A DNA stretch of 64,000 bases, taken from CAVPFA01 sp963703655 (GTDB lineage: Bacteria > Actinomycetota > Acidimicrobiia > Acidimicrobiales > Bog-793). The DNA lies in the NCBI GenBank assembly GCA_963703655.1, contig CAVPFA010000003.1, positions 1,736,001 to 1,800,000 of the forward strand, given 5' to 3'. Positions 53,001 to 61,428 of this stretch are shown here, in pieces (position 1 is the stretch's first letter; each line of letters starts with the position of its first letter). The notes under the pieces were generated by a model. The model was not told the origin of the DNA and made no database searches. It was given only the letters and a program-made list of their open reading frames with translations. A program made the translations under genes and the position numbers.

Positions 53001-53531
53001 GATGTACAGGTCATCGACCACCTCTTCGAGCAGATCGTGGGCGTCCTCGACGATGGTGACGTCTCGCTCCACGTCACCGGCCGTGCCGAGCCCGGAGAGG
53101 ACCTGCATGCAAAAGCCATGAGTGGTCTCTATCGTGGCGGCGTCGAACTCGGAGATCGCCTTGGCCAGTCGACTGTGGCGCTGAGTGATTTCTTCCGGAG
53201 TCCCCTCGGCGAGCAGGCGAGCGACGTCGTCATCGTCGTCGGGGGCCACGCCCGCGAGAGCGCCCTGAAGCGCCTCGGCCGCGCTGACGAGGCGCTCGCG
53301 CACCCGCTCGCGCAACTCGCCGGTGGCCATGCGTGTGAAGGTCACGATCAGCAGTCGGTCGAGCGCCCGCCCTTCGGCCACGTAGCGGGCGGCAAGGGCC
53401 GCGATGGTGAACGTCTTGCCCGTCCCTGCGCTGGCCTCCAGCAGCGTCACACCGGCCGGCAAGGGCCCGGACACGTCGAACGGCCGGGGCGTCGGGTCCT
53501 CGGAGCAGTTCGCCGATCCGCTGCGGGTCAT
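50052..53531 (-). CDS. recB: Exodeoxyribonuclease V beta subunit RecB
   Basis: The protein has 1159 residues from ATG 53531, overlapping the recC stop as ATGA; upstream in-frame codons lie in recC and are dropped. Motif I is LLEASAGTGKTFTIAALAARY, motif II is VVLVDEFQDTDPVQW, and VLTIHRSKGLEFPVVYCPYP is motif V. The C-terminal nuclease is intact: GSLDLVFRLPDERFVIVDYK carries the acidic metal ligands and the DYK motif. It is the 3'-5' helicase and only nuclease of RecBCD. A low-complexity Glu/Ala/Gly stretch with PANEPP-like DNA repeats lies near residue 850-900. Confidence 0.94.
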   Translation of the reverse strand: MTRSGSANCSEDPTPRPFDVSGPLPAGVTLLEASAGTGKTFTIAALAARYVAEGRALDRLLIVTFTRMATGELRERVRERLVSAAEALQGALAGVAPDDDDDVARLLAEGTPEEITQRHSRLAKAISEFDAATIETTHGFCMQVLSGLGTAGDVERDVTIVEDAHDLLEEVVDDLYIRRFWARPDDLVFDRSEALRIGERVLDHPTAAIVPPLSDDRDSRAIRRRLAEAVRGEIDRRKRLTQVLTYDDILIRLRDTLADPVRGPAARSRVRARYEVVLVDEFQDTDPVQWEIMRRAFGEGGSTLVLIGDPKQAIYAFRGADVFAYLEAAKSTASKATLSVNWRSDGALIEAYDALFAHSQLGHEGIAYRSVRAADANRASRLIGAPSQAALRVRILHRADGLVGLTAKGFAAKSSALALVADDVAAEVVRLLSSGAEVAERRGDGSEVAREPVRPGHVAVLVRSNREALIVQHALHQASVPAVIGGAGSVFATGPAKEWVRLLDALERPTSPDRAASAALTSFVGWEPVEVATASNERWEDLHWCLHDWAALLRRRGVAALLENVTASRRLPARVLARPSGERFLTDLRHIGQLLHAAASSEGLGSTALGAWLRRRIAEADRDANNEDRSRRLESDAEAVQVLTIHRSKGLEFPVVYCPYPWDSYSPKDNVPVFHDPDNGLARTIDVGIVDEGEYFTRNQELAREEQMGEDLRLLYVALTRAKHQAVLWWAGSHESKNSPLGRLLFARDQNGVVSAFGKRPLADDAVAARLSELGGGISVERVAPVEALRWTGAVPAPPNLEADSFDRALDWGWRRASYSSITQASHESAVGSEPDEEDVVTDESVTDSPVPAAADGEALAGGSLAGGEALAGVESAGSASRLRAVPLLLADMPAGTRVGTLVHAVMEATDFAAADLDGELRAALDAQLSWQHLDLGDLEAVVRGLRVAVETPLLVLPHGPRLREIDRRDRLDEMTFELPLLGGDTPRGDLAVADIAELLASHVRADDPMARYAQRLADPSLAPTLRGYLTGSLDLVFRLPDERFVIVDYKTNRLGRAGEPLTAWNYRPAAVLAEMEAAHYPLQALLYTVALHRYLRWRLRSYDPERNLWGALYLFLRGMSSPEFPVVDGQPCGVWSWQPPGSLVEALSDLFDRGRPSA

Positions 53532-56500
53532 AGATCGGCCAGCTCCTCGTGGTCGAGGAGGCCGTCCCAGAGTCGGCGTGCGTAGCGTCCGAAACGAGTC
53601 TGCTCGGAGCTTTCCCACCCTTCGCCGGCCTCGTCGTCGCGAGGCGCCCCGGCGAGGCCGATCAACGAATCGAAGCTGACGTCACTCCCCAGCACCAGCT
53701 GGTGCTCGGCGTCCTTGTCCTCGCGGTCGTAGTTGTACCCGGAGGTCCACGCCTCCCCTGCCGCCTTGGTCGGGTCTTGGCGCCGACGGGAGGCGGCCGC
53801 CCACGCTGCTGTCGTCTTGCAGTAAAGCGGCAGTGCCTCGCGCATGCCACGCCGGTAGACATCGACCAGATCCCTGAGATACCCGTTCGCGGCCGCCTGC
53901 CGGCCGGCCGGATCGCCGCCGAGGGCTCGGATCCTTGCCGTCGTGACATCGCAGCGGCGGGGAGCCCCTTCGCGGGCGCGCCCGACGGTGACCGCTTCGA
54001 AGGGTCGGTCCGGCCAGGCGGCGCTCAGGGCCAGCAGCCGGACCCAGGCGATGAGCCGCAGGGATGGCGACACCCTCGAGTACGTGACGAGGTGCAACAC
54101 GTCGCCTCGGAGACTGGCGACGGCGCCGATCAGGATGGTGTCCTCGGCGAGGGACACGTTGACCTCGAGTGACGACGGGTCGAGATCGCTGAGGCCGAGC
54201 ACGACCAGTTGCTCGACCGTCGGCGTGATCCTGCCGAGCAGCGGCGCGGCCAGCTCGCCGGGTGGCAGCAGCCCCCGGGCACGTTCGGCCGCGAGACAGT
54301 CGTCCAGGCTGGCTCCCGCCAGACGGGCCTGAAGAAGCCGCTCGCCGACGCCCCATCGCTCCAGAGCGTCGAGCTCGATGGGTAGCGCATCGTTGATGTC
54401 AGCGGCCCGGTCGGCCATCGACACGCCGAGCCGGGTACGCAGGAACGCGCGCACAGGATGCCGCACGAACCGCTCGAGCTGATCGAGCTCGACGTTCGGC
54501 AGCTCGGCGTCGGCCAGCAGCCCGGCAAGCCACGGGCCGGGCACAACCCTTGGACGTGTCGAGGCACGGGCACCCTCGAGGTTCACGACGTCGAAGCTCC
54601 ACGGGCGACCGGCGACGAGAGCGCCTGGTGTGAAGTTGCGGACGTCGAACGGCTGGAGGGGGTGGTGGATGCAAAGGTGCTCGCGGGCAGGCCGCGCGTC
54701 CGGCGAGATCACGGTTCGGTCGATCACGTCGAGGAGCTCGCCGAGCGGCACCGCCGGAGGCCGCGGCAGGTTGCTACGGTCGTCCCGTGCGGTGTAGGTG
54801 ATGACGAGGCGGTCGGTTGCCGCCAGCAACGCGTCCAGAAGGAGCTGGCGGTCCTCTGTGCGGGCGTCGTTGTCGCCGACGTGAGGGTCGGCGGCGATCA
54901 GGTCGTCGCCGTCTCGCTCGATGTTGCGGGGAAAGCTGCCGTCGTCGAGCCCCAGCAGGCAGACCACCCGGTGGGGGACCGACCGCATCGGGACGAGCGT
55001 GCAGATGGTGAGATGGCCCGTGCGGAAGTTGGCTCTGGTTGGACGCCCCTTGAGCCGGTCGGCGAGAAGGGCGCGGATATCGGCCGGGCTCAGCTCGGCG
55101 GTGCTCACCTCCTGTCCGATGGTCGCCTCGTCGACCAGATCGTCGAGGAGGCGTTGAAGCTGCACGCGTTGCCATGCGTCCTGCTCGGAGGTCGAGGTGA
55201 ACGAGTCGGCGATGTCGGCGAGCTCGGTCGCCCAGCGATCGACGGGCCGAGTCCCTTGGAGGGTCGAGACCGCGGCCTCGAGGCGATCGAGGAGCTCGGC
55301 GACGCTGCCCGCCAGCTCGATGTCGCCACTGTCGACGTCGTCGAGCGGCAGCGCCCCCCCGAAGAGCCGCTGGCCGCTTTCGGACATCGTGACGCCCAGC
55401 AGCATCCTGTCGAGGCCGGCGCGCCACGTGTTGGCCCCCAACTGGTCGAGCTTGAACGGTGCCCGGTGCTCGGCATCGAGGCCCCATCGCACGCCGGCTG
55501 CGACCACCCATTCCTCCACCCGGGCCAGGTCGTCGTCGTCGAGGTGGAAACGCCGGCGCACCGGTTCTCGTCCGGCGAGGTCGAGCACTTCGGTCGCGGT
55601 GATGCGGGCGTCCGCGAGGTCCAGTAACTCGGCGACGACCCCGAGCACCGGGTTGGTCTGGCGGAGCGACCGGTCGGCTAGGCGAACCCGAAGGTCCGTG
55701 GCCGCCGGCCGGTCCGTGGCCGCCGGCCGGTCCGTGGCCGCCTGGCGGTCCCGGTCGTCGCGCTCGAAGCTGAGGAAGGTGGCTTGGATCAGCGGGGCGA
55801 AGATCTCGATGTCCGGGCACATGACGATCACGTCGCGCGGCTCGAGAGTCGCATCCTCCTCGAGAAGGTGGAGGATCGTGTCCCTTATGACCTCGACCTG
55901 ACGGCCCCGGCCGTGGCAGGCATGCACCTGGACGCTGCGGTCCCGCGGGTCGAGAGGCGCGCGGCGGTCCGGGTTGCCCGGCGTCGGGAGCCCCGGCGGC
56001 CGGCAGTCGGCGCGGACGTCGGCCTGGAGTCGGTGGAGGACGTCGGTAGCGTCGTCGCTGATCGGGCGGTGGTGATCCTCGACGCCCCCGCTGTGGGCCG
56101 CCCGGAGGACGAGCTGCATCTCCCGGGCGTCGCGGCCCCACGACGCGAGCAGCGGGTTGCTCGTCCGGTCGGCGGTGGGGTCGTCGGACCGGCGAAGGCG
56201 GCGGGTCGGTCCCTCGAGGATCGCCCGCAGCGCGTCCCAGAGTGCCGGCGAAGGGTGGAGCAGAAACAGGTGGACGTCGCGCCCGGTCGCGATGGCGTCG
56301 AGCACGTCGAGATAGCTGGCGGGCAGGCGTGTCAGGCCGAACAGGGAGATCCGGGCGGGCAACTCGAGCACCGAGGGGGCGTCCTTCAAGCGGGCGCAGG
56401 AGTCGACGAGCCGCTCGGCGGGGCTGGGCTCGCCGATCTTGTGACGCAACTTCCGCCACAGCTCGGGCTGCCACCCGGCGCTCGGGTGGTCGTCGTCGCC

Positions 56501-56980
56501 GTTCAACCACGACCGAAGCATCTCGGGCCGGTGGACGCTGTAGCGGTCGTAGAGGTCGGCGATGTGCCTAATGCTGGCGAAGCGCCGCGGGCGGCCCTCC
56601 GGAGCAGAGTTGCGCAGGTGGGCCGCCAGGGGGGCGAGCCATCCTTCGCCGAGGCTGGTCTCGACGACTTCGAGCAGGGGCCAGACCGATCGCTCGGGCG
56701 CCCACGGGTCGGAGCGCGCGTCGAGGTCGCCTCCGGCTGCCAGGGCGGCGCCGATGACGCTGCCGGGAAACGGGAACTCGACGTTGGCACACACGCCGTC
56801 GTGGCGGCCGGGCGCCGCGCCGAGGCGTGTAGACAGCTGCTGGATCAGCCACCGCTCTACGCCGTGCGTGGGGACGGCGACCATCTCGGCCGACATGGCG
56901 TCCTCGAGCGGTTCGACGATCAGGTCGGCCAGCATCGCGACGAGGCCGTCGGCCCGTTCGGATCGGTGCAGGTGGAGCAC
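53528..56980 (-). CDS. recC: Exodeoxyribonuclease V gamma subunit RecC
   Basis: The protein has 1150 residues from GTG 56980. MLHLHRSERADGLVAMLADL is a typical RecC start, and VAVPTHGVERWLIQQLSTRLG follows. RCLLGLDDGSFPRNIERDGD-like sequence (VVCLLGLDDGSFPR) marks the inactive helicase domain that scans for Chi. The C-terminus has YDREDKDAEHQLVLG. RecC holds the complex together and recognises Chi. It is first in the order recC-recB-recD with 4-base overlaps, so the three are made in equal amounts. A 54-base minisatellite lies inside it. Confidence 0.93.
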   Translation of the reverse strand: MLHLHRSERADGLVAMLADLIVEPLEDAMSAEMVAVPTHGVERWLIQQLSTRLGAAPGRHDGVCANVEFPFPGSVIGAALAAGGDLDARSDPWAPERSVWPLLEVVETSLGEGWLAPLAAHLRNSAPEGRPRRFASIRHIADLYDRYSVHRPEMLRSWLNGDDDHPSAGWQPELWRKLRHKIGEPSPAERLVDSCARLKDAPSVLELPARISLFGLTRLPASYLDVLDAIATGRDVHLFLLHPSPALWDALRAILEGPTRRLRRSDDPTADRTSNPLLASWGRDAREMQLVLRAAHSGGVEDHHRPISDDATDVLHRLQADVRADCRPPGLPTPGNPDRRAPLDPRDRSVQVHACHGRGRQVEVIRDTILHLLEEDATLEPRDVIVMCPDIEIFAPLIQATFLSFERDDRDRQAATDRPAATDRPAATDLRVRLADRSLRQTNPVLGVVAELLDLADARITATEVLDLAGREPVRRRFHLDDDDLARVEEWVVAAGVRWGLDAEHRAPFKLDQLGANTWRAGLDRMLLGVTMSESGQRLFGGALPLDDVDSGDIELAGSVAELLDRLEAAVSTLQGTRPVDRWATELADIADSFTSTSEQDAWQRVQLQRLLDDLVDEATIGQEVSTAELSPADIRALLADRLKGRPTRANFRTGHLTICTLVPMRSVPHRVVCLLGLDDGSFPRNIERDGDDLIAADPHVGDNDARTEDRQLLLDALLAATDRLVITYTARDDRSNLPRPPAVPLGELLDVIDRTVISPDARPAREHLCIHHPLQPFDVRNFTPGALVAGRPWSFDVVNLEGARASTRPRVVPGPWLAGLLADAELPNVELDQLERFVRHPVRAFLRTRLGVSMADRAADINDALPIELDALERWGVGERLLQARLAGASLDDCLAAERARGLLPPGELAAPLLGRITPTVEQLVVLGLSDLDPSSLEVNVSLAEDTILIGAVASLRGDVLHLVTYSRVSPSLRLIAWVRLLALSAAWPDRPFEAVTVGRAREGAPRRCDVTTARIRALGGDPAGRQAAANGYLRDLVDVYRRGMREALPLYCKTTAAWAAASRRRQDPTKAAGEAWTSGYNYDREDKDAEHQLVLGSDVSFDSLIGLAGAPRDDEAGEGWESSEQTRFGRYARRLWDGLLDHEELADL
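55693..55746 (-). repeat. Three tandem 18-bp repeats inside recC
   Basis: The unit GGTCCGTGGCCGCCGGCC occurs twice perfectly and once with a changed end. It encodes the repeated hexapeptide ATDRPA in RecC. As the unit is a multiple of three, copy number can change without breaking the frame. It lies in a surface linker of the inactive helicase domain, by position. Confidence 0.9.
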
Positions 56981-57036
56981 GACCCGACCCTATGGCGTTC
57001 CTGCTGTGGCGTCAGCGGTCTTCAGAAGCGATTGCG

Positions 57037-57579
57037 TCACGAGGCGAGCCCGTCTATGACCTCGGCCCCCGGCATTCGGGCGAGCAAGGTGCCTGGGAGC
57101 AGGATCTTGGAGCGCCTCACCCCCGACCCGATCACTACAACATCGGTCTCGATCACCCTGCGGTCCACGAGCACCGGCCAATCGGTCGGCAGCCCGATCG
57201 GCGTGATCCCGCCGTATTCCATGCCCGTCAGCTCGACTGCGCGGTCCATCGGGAGAAACGACGCCTTGCGAACGTCGAGGAACCCCCTCACGACCCTGTT
57301 GATGTCGGCACGGGTTGTCGCCAGCACCACGCACGCCGCCAACCGCTCGACTCCCTCCCGCCTACCGCCGACCACCACGCAGTTCGCGAGCGTGTCGAGC
57401 TGCAGGCCGAACTCCTTTTGGGTCGTGGCGGTGTCCGAGACCGCCGGATCGATCTCGACCACCCCTACCTTGCTGAGCAGGCCGGCTCCGGCGAGCGCCG
57501 CCCGGGTCGACTCGGCCAGAAGATCCGGGCGGTCGGATGCCGGCACGCTCGAAAGGGTGCCGAGCCTATAGGTTCCCAT
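57037..57579 (-). CDS. YbaK/EbsC-type aminoacyl-tRNA deacylase domain protein
   Basis: The protein has 180 residues from ATG 57579, which has GGAAGG nine bases upstream. An ATG at 57588 touches that site and is less likely. Core blocks are TQKEFGLQLDTLANCVVVGG, RRVIETDVVVIGSG and MEYGGITPIGLPTDWPVLVD, where the GGxxP-like GGITP loop binds the substrate. Members remove wrongly charged amino acids from tRNA. The N-terminal 30 residues are variable. It follows the recC direction but is separated by 56 bases from recC. Confidence 0.85.
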   Translation of the reverse strand: MGTYRLGTLSSVPASDRPDLLAESTRAALAGAGLLSKVGVVEIDPAVSDTATTQKEFGLQLDTLANCVVVGGRREGVERLAACVVLATTRADINRVVRGFLDVRKASFLPMDRAVELTGMEYGGITPIGLPTDWPVLVDRRVIETDVVVIGSGVRRSKILLPGTLLARMPGAEVIDGLAS

Positions 57580-57656
57580 TGCCGACATCCTTCCATCTGG
57601 CCACCTTGCCGGAGGCCCTCGGCCTTTCTCTCGACGGGCCGGATCCCCACAGTCGT

Positions 57657-57662
57657 TAGGCT
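57657..57662 (+). promoter_or_regulatory. -10 element of an apparent leaderless promoter
   Basis: TAGGCT lies at -12 to -7 from ATG 57669. No ribosome site precedes that ATG. Predicted transcription start is the A of the start codon. Confidence 0.45.
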
Positions 57663-57668
57663 GCTCGC

Positions 57669-58538
57669 ATGTCGGGGACCCAGGCGCTCATCGACGCGCC
57701 GAGCTTGCACCGGGAGCTCGACGACCCGCGGCTCAGGGTCATCGACTCGACGGTCTTCCTTCGCCGTGAGGTCGCCGACGGCCCTTACACCGTAGAGAGC
57801 GGGCGCCGCGGCTATGACGAGGCCCACATCCCCGGAGCGGTGTTCGCCGACATCCCCGGAGAGTTGTCCGACGCCGAGTCCCCGTTTCCTTTCACCCTTC
57901 CGCGGCCGCAGGCCTTCGCCCGGGCCATGGGCGAGCTCGGTGTCGGACCAGAGACCCGGGTCGTCGCGTACGCACAGGAGTCGCCCATGTGGGCGACCCG
58001 GCTGTGGTGGCTGCTGCGGTACTTCGGGTTCGAGGACGCGCGCGTGCTCGACGGCGGCCTGCGGTCGTGGCGAAGCGCGGGGTACCCGGTCAGCTCGGCG
58101 TCGCCGGCCGTCGAGCCCGCGAGGTTCGTGGCGCGTCCGCGCCGGGAGCTGTTGGCGACGAAGGACGACGTGATCCGGGCCGTCGGAGGAGAGCCGGCGT
58201 GTCTTGTCAATGCGCTGACGCCGCGGTCGTTCCGCGGGGAGGGGCCGGGAGCCTACAGCCGGCCGGGGCGGATACCCGGATCGGTGAGCGCACCCGCGCA
58301 GAACCTGGTGGACCCCGACAGTGGGTTGTTTCGGCCACGCCACGAGCTCGCCGACGAGCTCTCCGGCCTGCTGGCTGGCGATCGCGAGGCTCCCGTGATC
58401 GCCTACTGCGGCGGAGGCATCTCGGCCACCGTGGACGTCTTCGCCCTGTCGCTCCTCGGCCTGGACGACGTCCGCCTCTACGACGGATCGCTCACAGAGT
58501 GGAGCGCAGACCCGAATCTCCCACTGGAGGTGGGCTGA
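57669..58538 (+). CDS. Two-domain rhodanese-type sulfurtransferase
   Basis: The protein has 289 residues in two rhodanese domains. In the first, YDEAHIPGAVFADIPGELSD and VVAYAQESPMWATRLWWLL show an inactive site. In the second, RIPGSVSAPAQNLVDPDSG and APVIAYCGGGISATVDVFAL hold the active cysteine in CGGGIS, nearer 3-mercaptopyruvate (CGSGVT) than thiosulfate (CRKGVT) sulfurtransferases. It moves sulfur from a small donor to cyanide or a thiol. The start appears leaderless. It ends 21 bases before the end of the convergent helicase. Confidence 0.9.
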   Translation: MSGTQALIDAPSLHRELDDPRLRVIDSTVFLRREVADGPYTVESGRRGYDEAHIPGAVFADIPGELSDAESPFPFTLPRPQAFARAMGELGVGPETRVVAYAQESPMWATRLWWLLRYFGFEDARVLDGGLRSWRSAGYPVSSASPAVEPARFVARPRRELLATKDDVIRAVGGEPACLVNALTPRSFRGEGPGAYSRPGRIPGSVSAPAQNLVDPDSGLFRPRHELADELSGLLAGDREAPVIAYCGGGISATVDVFALSLLGLDDVRLYDGSLTEWSADPNLPLEVG

Positions 58539-58559
58539 GCCGTCCTTGCCGAGCGGTCG

Positions 58560-61325
58560 TCAGGCCCGGCCGTCGGCGGGGTCGCTCTGGACGATGGCGA
58601 GGATCTCGTCGCCGTAGCGCTCCAGGCGGATAGGTCCCATCCCCCGGCACCGGCTCAACTCGGCCAGCGTCGCCGGCCGCCGGGTGGCGACACCTGTCAG
58701 CTCCTGGTCGTTGAGCACGACGTAGGCGGGCACCCCTGAGCGCGAGGCGGTCTCACGCCGCCAGTCTCTGAGCGCCTGCTCGAGCGCCGTCGGGACCGGG
58801 TCGCGCCCAGCCCCTTCCGCCGAGCGGGGTGCCCGCTGGCGCCCGCCAGACGTACCGTCCGGCCGCCCCCTGCCGGCGACGGCACCGGCGGCGGTCGAAG
58901 GCCCAGCCGTCGACGGTCCTCTCGTACGGGAGCCGTCGAGCTCCTCGAGGAACGGCGACGGGGCCCCTTCGTCGGACACGATTACCGTTTCGAGCCGCGC
59001 CCTTGTGATCGCGACGTGGAACACCCGTCGCTCCTCTTCCTCGTCGTCGCTGAGGCGATGAGGAAACAGGCCTCTTGACGCGCCGAAGACGATCACCCGC
59101 TCCCACTCGCGGCCCTTCATCCGGTGCACCGTCGAGAGGACGACGGCCGGGCCGCCTGCGGGCCGCGCCTCGAGCGCGGCGCGCAGCCACGGCTCGAAGG
59201 TCGCAACCTCGGGATGCAAGGACGCGACGGACTCGAGCGCCACGAGGTCGTCGCCATGGGTCGAGCGATCGGCCTCGCGCCTCGAGGAGTCGAGGGTGTC
59301 CATCGTGTCGCCGAGGCCGATCCCGAGCCGGACGACCCGCAGGGCGGTGAGAGTCGTGCCTTGGCAGGCTTTGGCGGCCCCGCGAGGTCGTCGGCGTAGG
59401 CCTCGAGCTTCGGCCCGTCGCGCCCCGTGAGTCGCTTGGCGAGGCGGCGGATGTCTCGGACCGACGTCGTTCGGGGGCGGGTGAGCATCTCGGCGACCTT
59501 GGGGGCGATCCCCCGCGAGGGCCGGCGGACGGTCTCGGTGACGTCGGCGCGCGCGATGTGGTCCGGGTCGAGCCCCACGCGCAGGTAGGCGAGAGCCGTG
59601 CGGATACCGGTGCGCGCGAGGACAGACGCGGTGAGCGGTCCGTCGCACGGGATCCCGGCCGCGCCGAGAGCGACCTGCACGCCGAGTAGAGCAGAGTTGA
59701 CCCGAGTGAGGACGGCGACCTCGTAGGGGGCGACGCCGTGATCGAGCCACGTCCTCACCTGCTCCGTGGCGCCGGCCGCCAACTCCTCGGCCGGCCCGCG
59801 GCGGATGCTCAGGGCGCCCGGCGCCGGCGGAGCGGCCGCCCGGATCTCCTTCGGCAGCCGGCGGGTGTTGTACGAAAGGAGGTTGCGGGTGGCCGCGACG
59901 ACCTGCGCCGGGCAGCGGTAGTTGACCTCGAGGGCGTGCTCGCCTGCACCGGGAAAGTACCGCCCGTAGTCGATCAGGAAGGCGGGAGTCGCCCCGGCGT
60001 ACCCGTAGATCACCTGGTCGTCGTCGCCGACGCCGAAGCAGTCGTAGGCGGGCGCCGACAACAAGCGGATGAGGAGCATGTGTGCGGGGGTGAGGTCCTG
60101 GAACTCGTCGACGAGCAAGCGCCGGCACGACGCCCGAGCTGCCGCTCGGGCCTCCGGCTGGCGGAGCAGGATCTCGATCGCTTGGTAGATCTGCTCGTCG
60201 AAGTCGACGGCACCGGCCGCCGCGAGCGAGGCCCGGTAGTCGTCGAAACGCTCTGCGAGCCCGGCGGCGTCGGGCACCAGATCCTCGGCGGTGCCCGGCG
60301 TGAGCAGGCGGAGCCGGACCATGGACAGCCCGTCCAGGTACGGCACCACCGTGTCCAGGTTCGCTCGCCTCTTCACGTCGTACACGGTCTGCACGAGCTC
60401 CCTCGCTCCAGGTTCCTCCAGCACCTCGAGACGTCCGGCGGTGCCGAACCGCCGGCAGATCGAGAGGGCGACGCTGTTGAGCGTCCGGATGCTCGGGCCC
60501 CTCTCCGTCACGAAGTCCGCGCACCGGTCCCTCAGCTGCTCGGCCGCCTTCGTGTTGAACGCGAGGGCGGTGATCGTCGCCGGGTCGACGCCGCGGTCGA
60601 CGACGAGGTGCCGGAGGCGCTCGGCGAGCACTCGCGTCTTGCCCGAGCCGGCAGGAGCGATCACACGGGCCGGCCCGCTCGGGTGGGTCACCGCCGCGAG
60701 CTGATCCGGGGCCAGCTCCGAGGTTGGCGCTCCATGGCCGGCGGCGCGGAAGTTCCCGGACTCGGCGTTCCAGCGGTGGACGGTGGGCTGCGAGCGGCCA
60801 AGAGGCGGCGGGTCGGCCGGCCCGCCGTCCACGTAACAAGCCCGGCCATCGGCCCCGAGCACATCCGCCGCGCTGTCCTCGCTCGTGCCGAGGAGCCTGG
60901 CGGCCTTGCGCCCGTGCCACCAGACCAGGTCTCCGTTGCGGCCGTCGTAGTTGTTCGCCCAGACCAGGAACCCGAGCCGTTCCAGCGGGAATTCGAAACA
61001 CGGATCGAGCTCGTACGGCGCCCGGTCGTCGGTCTCGGGCCTCCGGAGCTCGCCCGGCTCGACCGCGAGCTCCACCACGATCGGCGTCCGCGACTCCCAC
61101 GCGCCCTGCAGGGCCTCGACCGTGCTGGACGGGGCGGGCGCGCCGGAGGGTGCGGGCGCGCCGGACGGGGACGGGCGCGCCGTAGGGGACAGGCCGGCCC
61201 GGGGAGCCGGCCACGGCGGCGCGGTCGACCACGACTCGCTGGCACTTGGCCCAAGGTCCCGGGACGGGGGAACCTGGCCGGATGATCACGCCGCGCCCAA
61301 GCTCGGGAGGGCCCGGCGCCGTCAT
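58560..61325 (-). pseudogene. UvrD/Rep-type helicase with C-terminal HRDC domain; two apparent frameshifts
   Basis: ATG 61325 has GAGGGAC upstream and starts MTAPGPPELGRGVIIRPGSP. That frame holds until about 61215, where a low-complexity repeat (GGGCGCGCC units) intervenes. The helicase then runs in another frame from STVEALQGAWESRTPIVVEL through Walker A RVIAPAGSGKTRVLAERL and DEFQDLTPAHML. At 59378-59381 a G-run is one base short and the original frame resumes (KACQGTTLTALRVVRLGIGL). VLSTVHRMKGREWERVIVFG is motif V. An HRDC domain (RRPATLAELSRCRGMGPIRL) ends it. Corrected length is about 920 residues. Probably a working repair helicase with sequence errors. Confidence 0.82.
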
Positions 61326-61428
61326 GTCCCTCACCGTAGCGACTCGCCCGAGAGGCCTGGCGAGGCCTTCAGTTGGCCTTGACAACAGTCGATAGGTATG
61401 ACACAGCTCATGCGAGGAGGGCTTTGAG

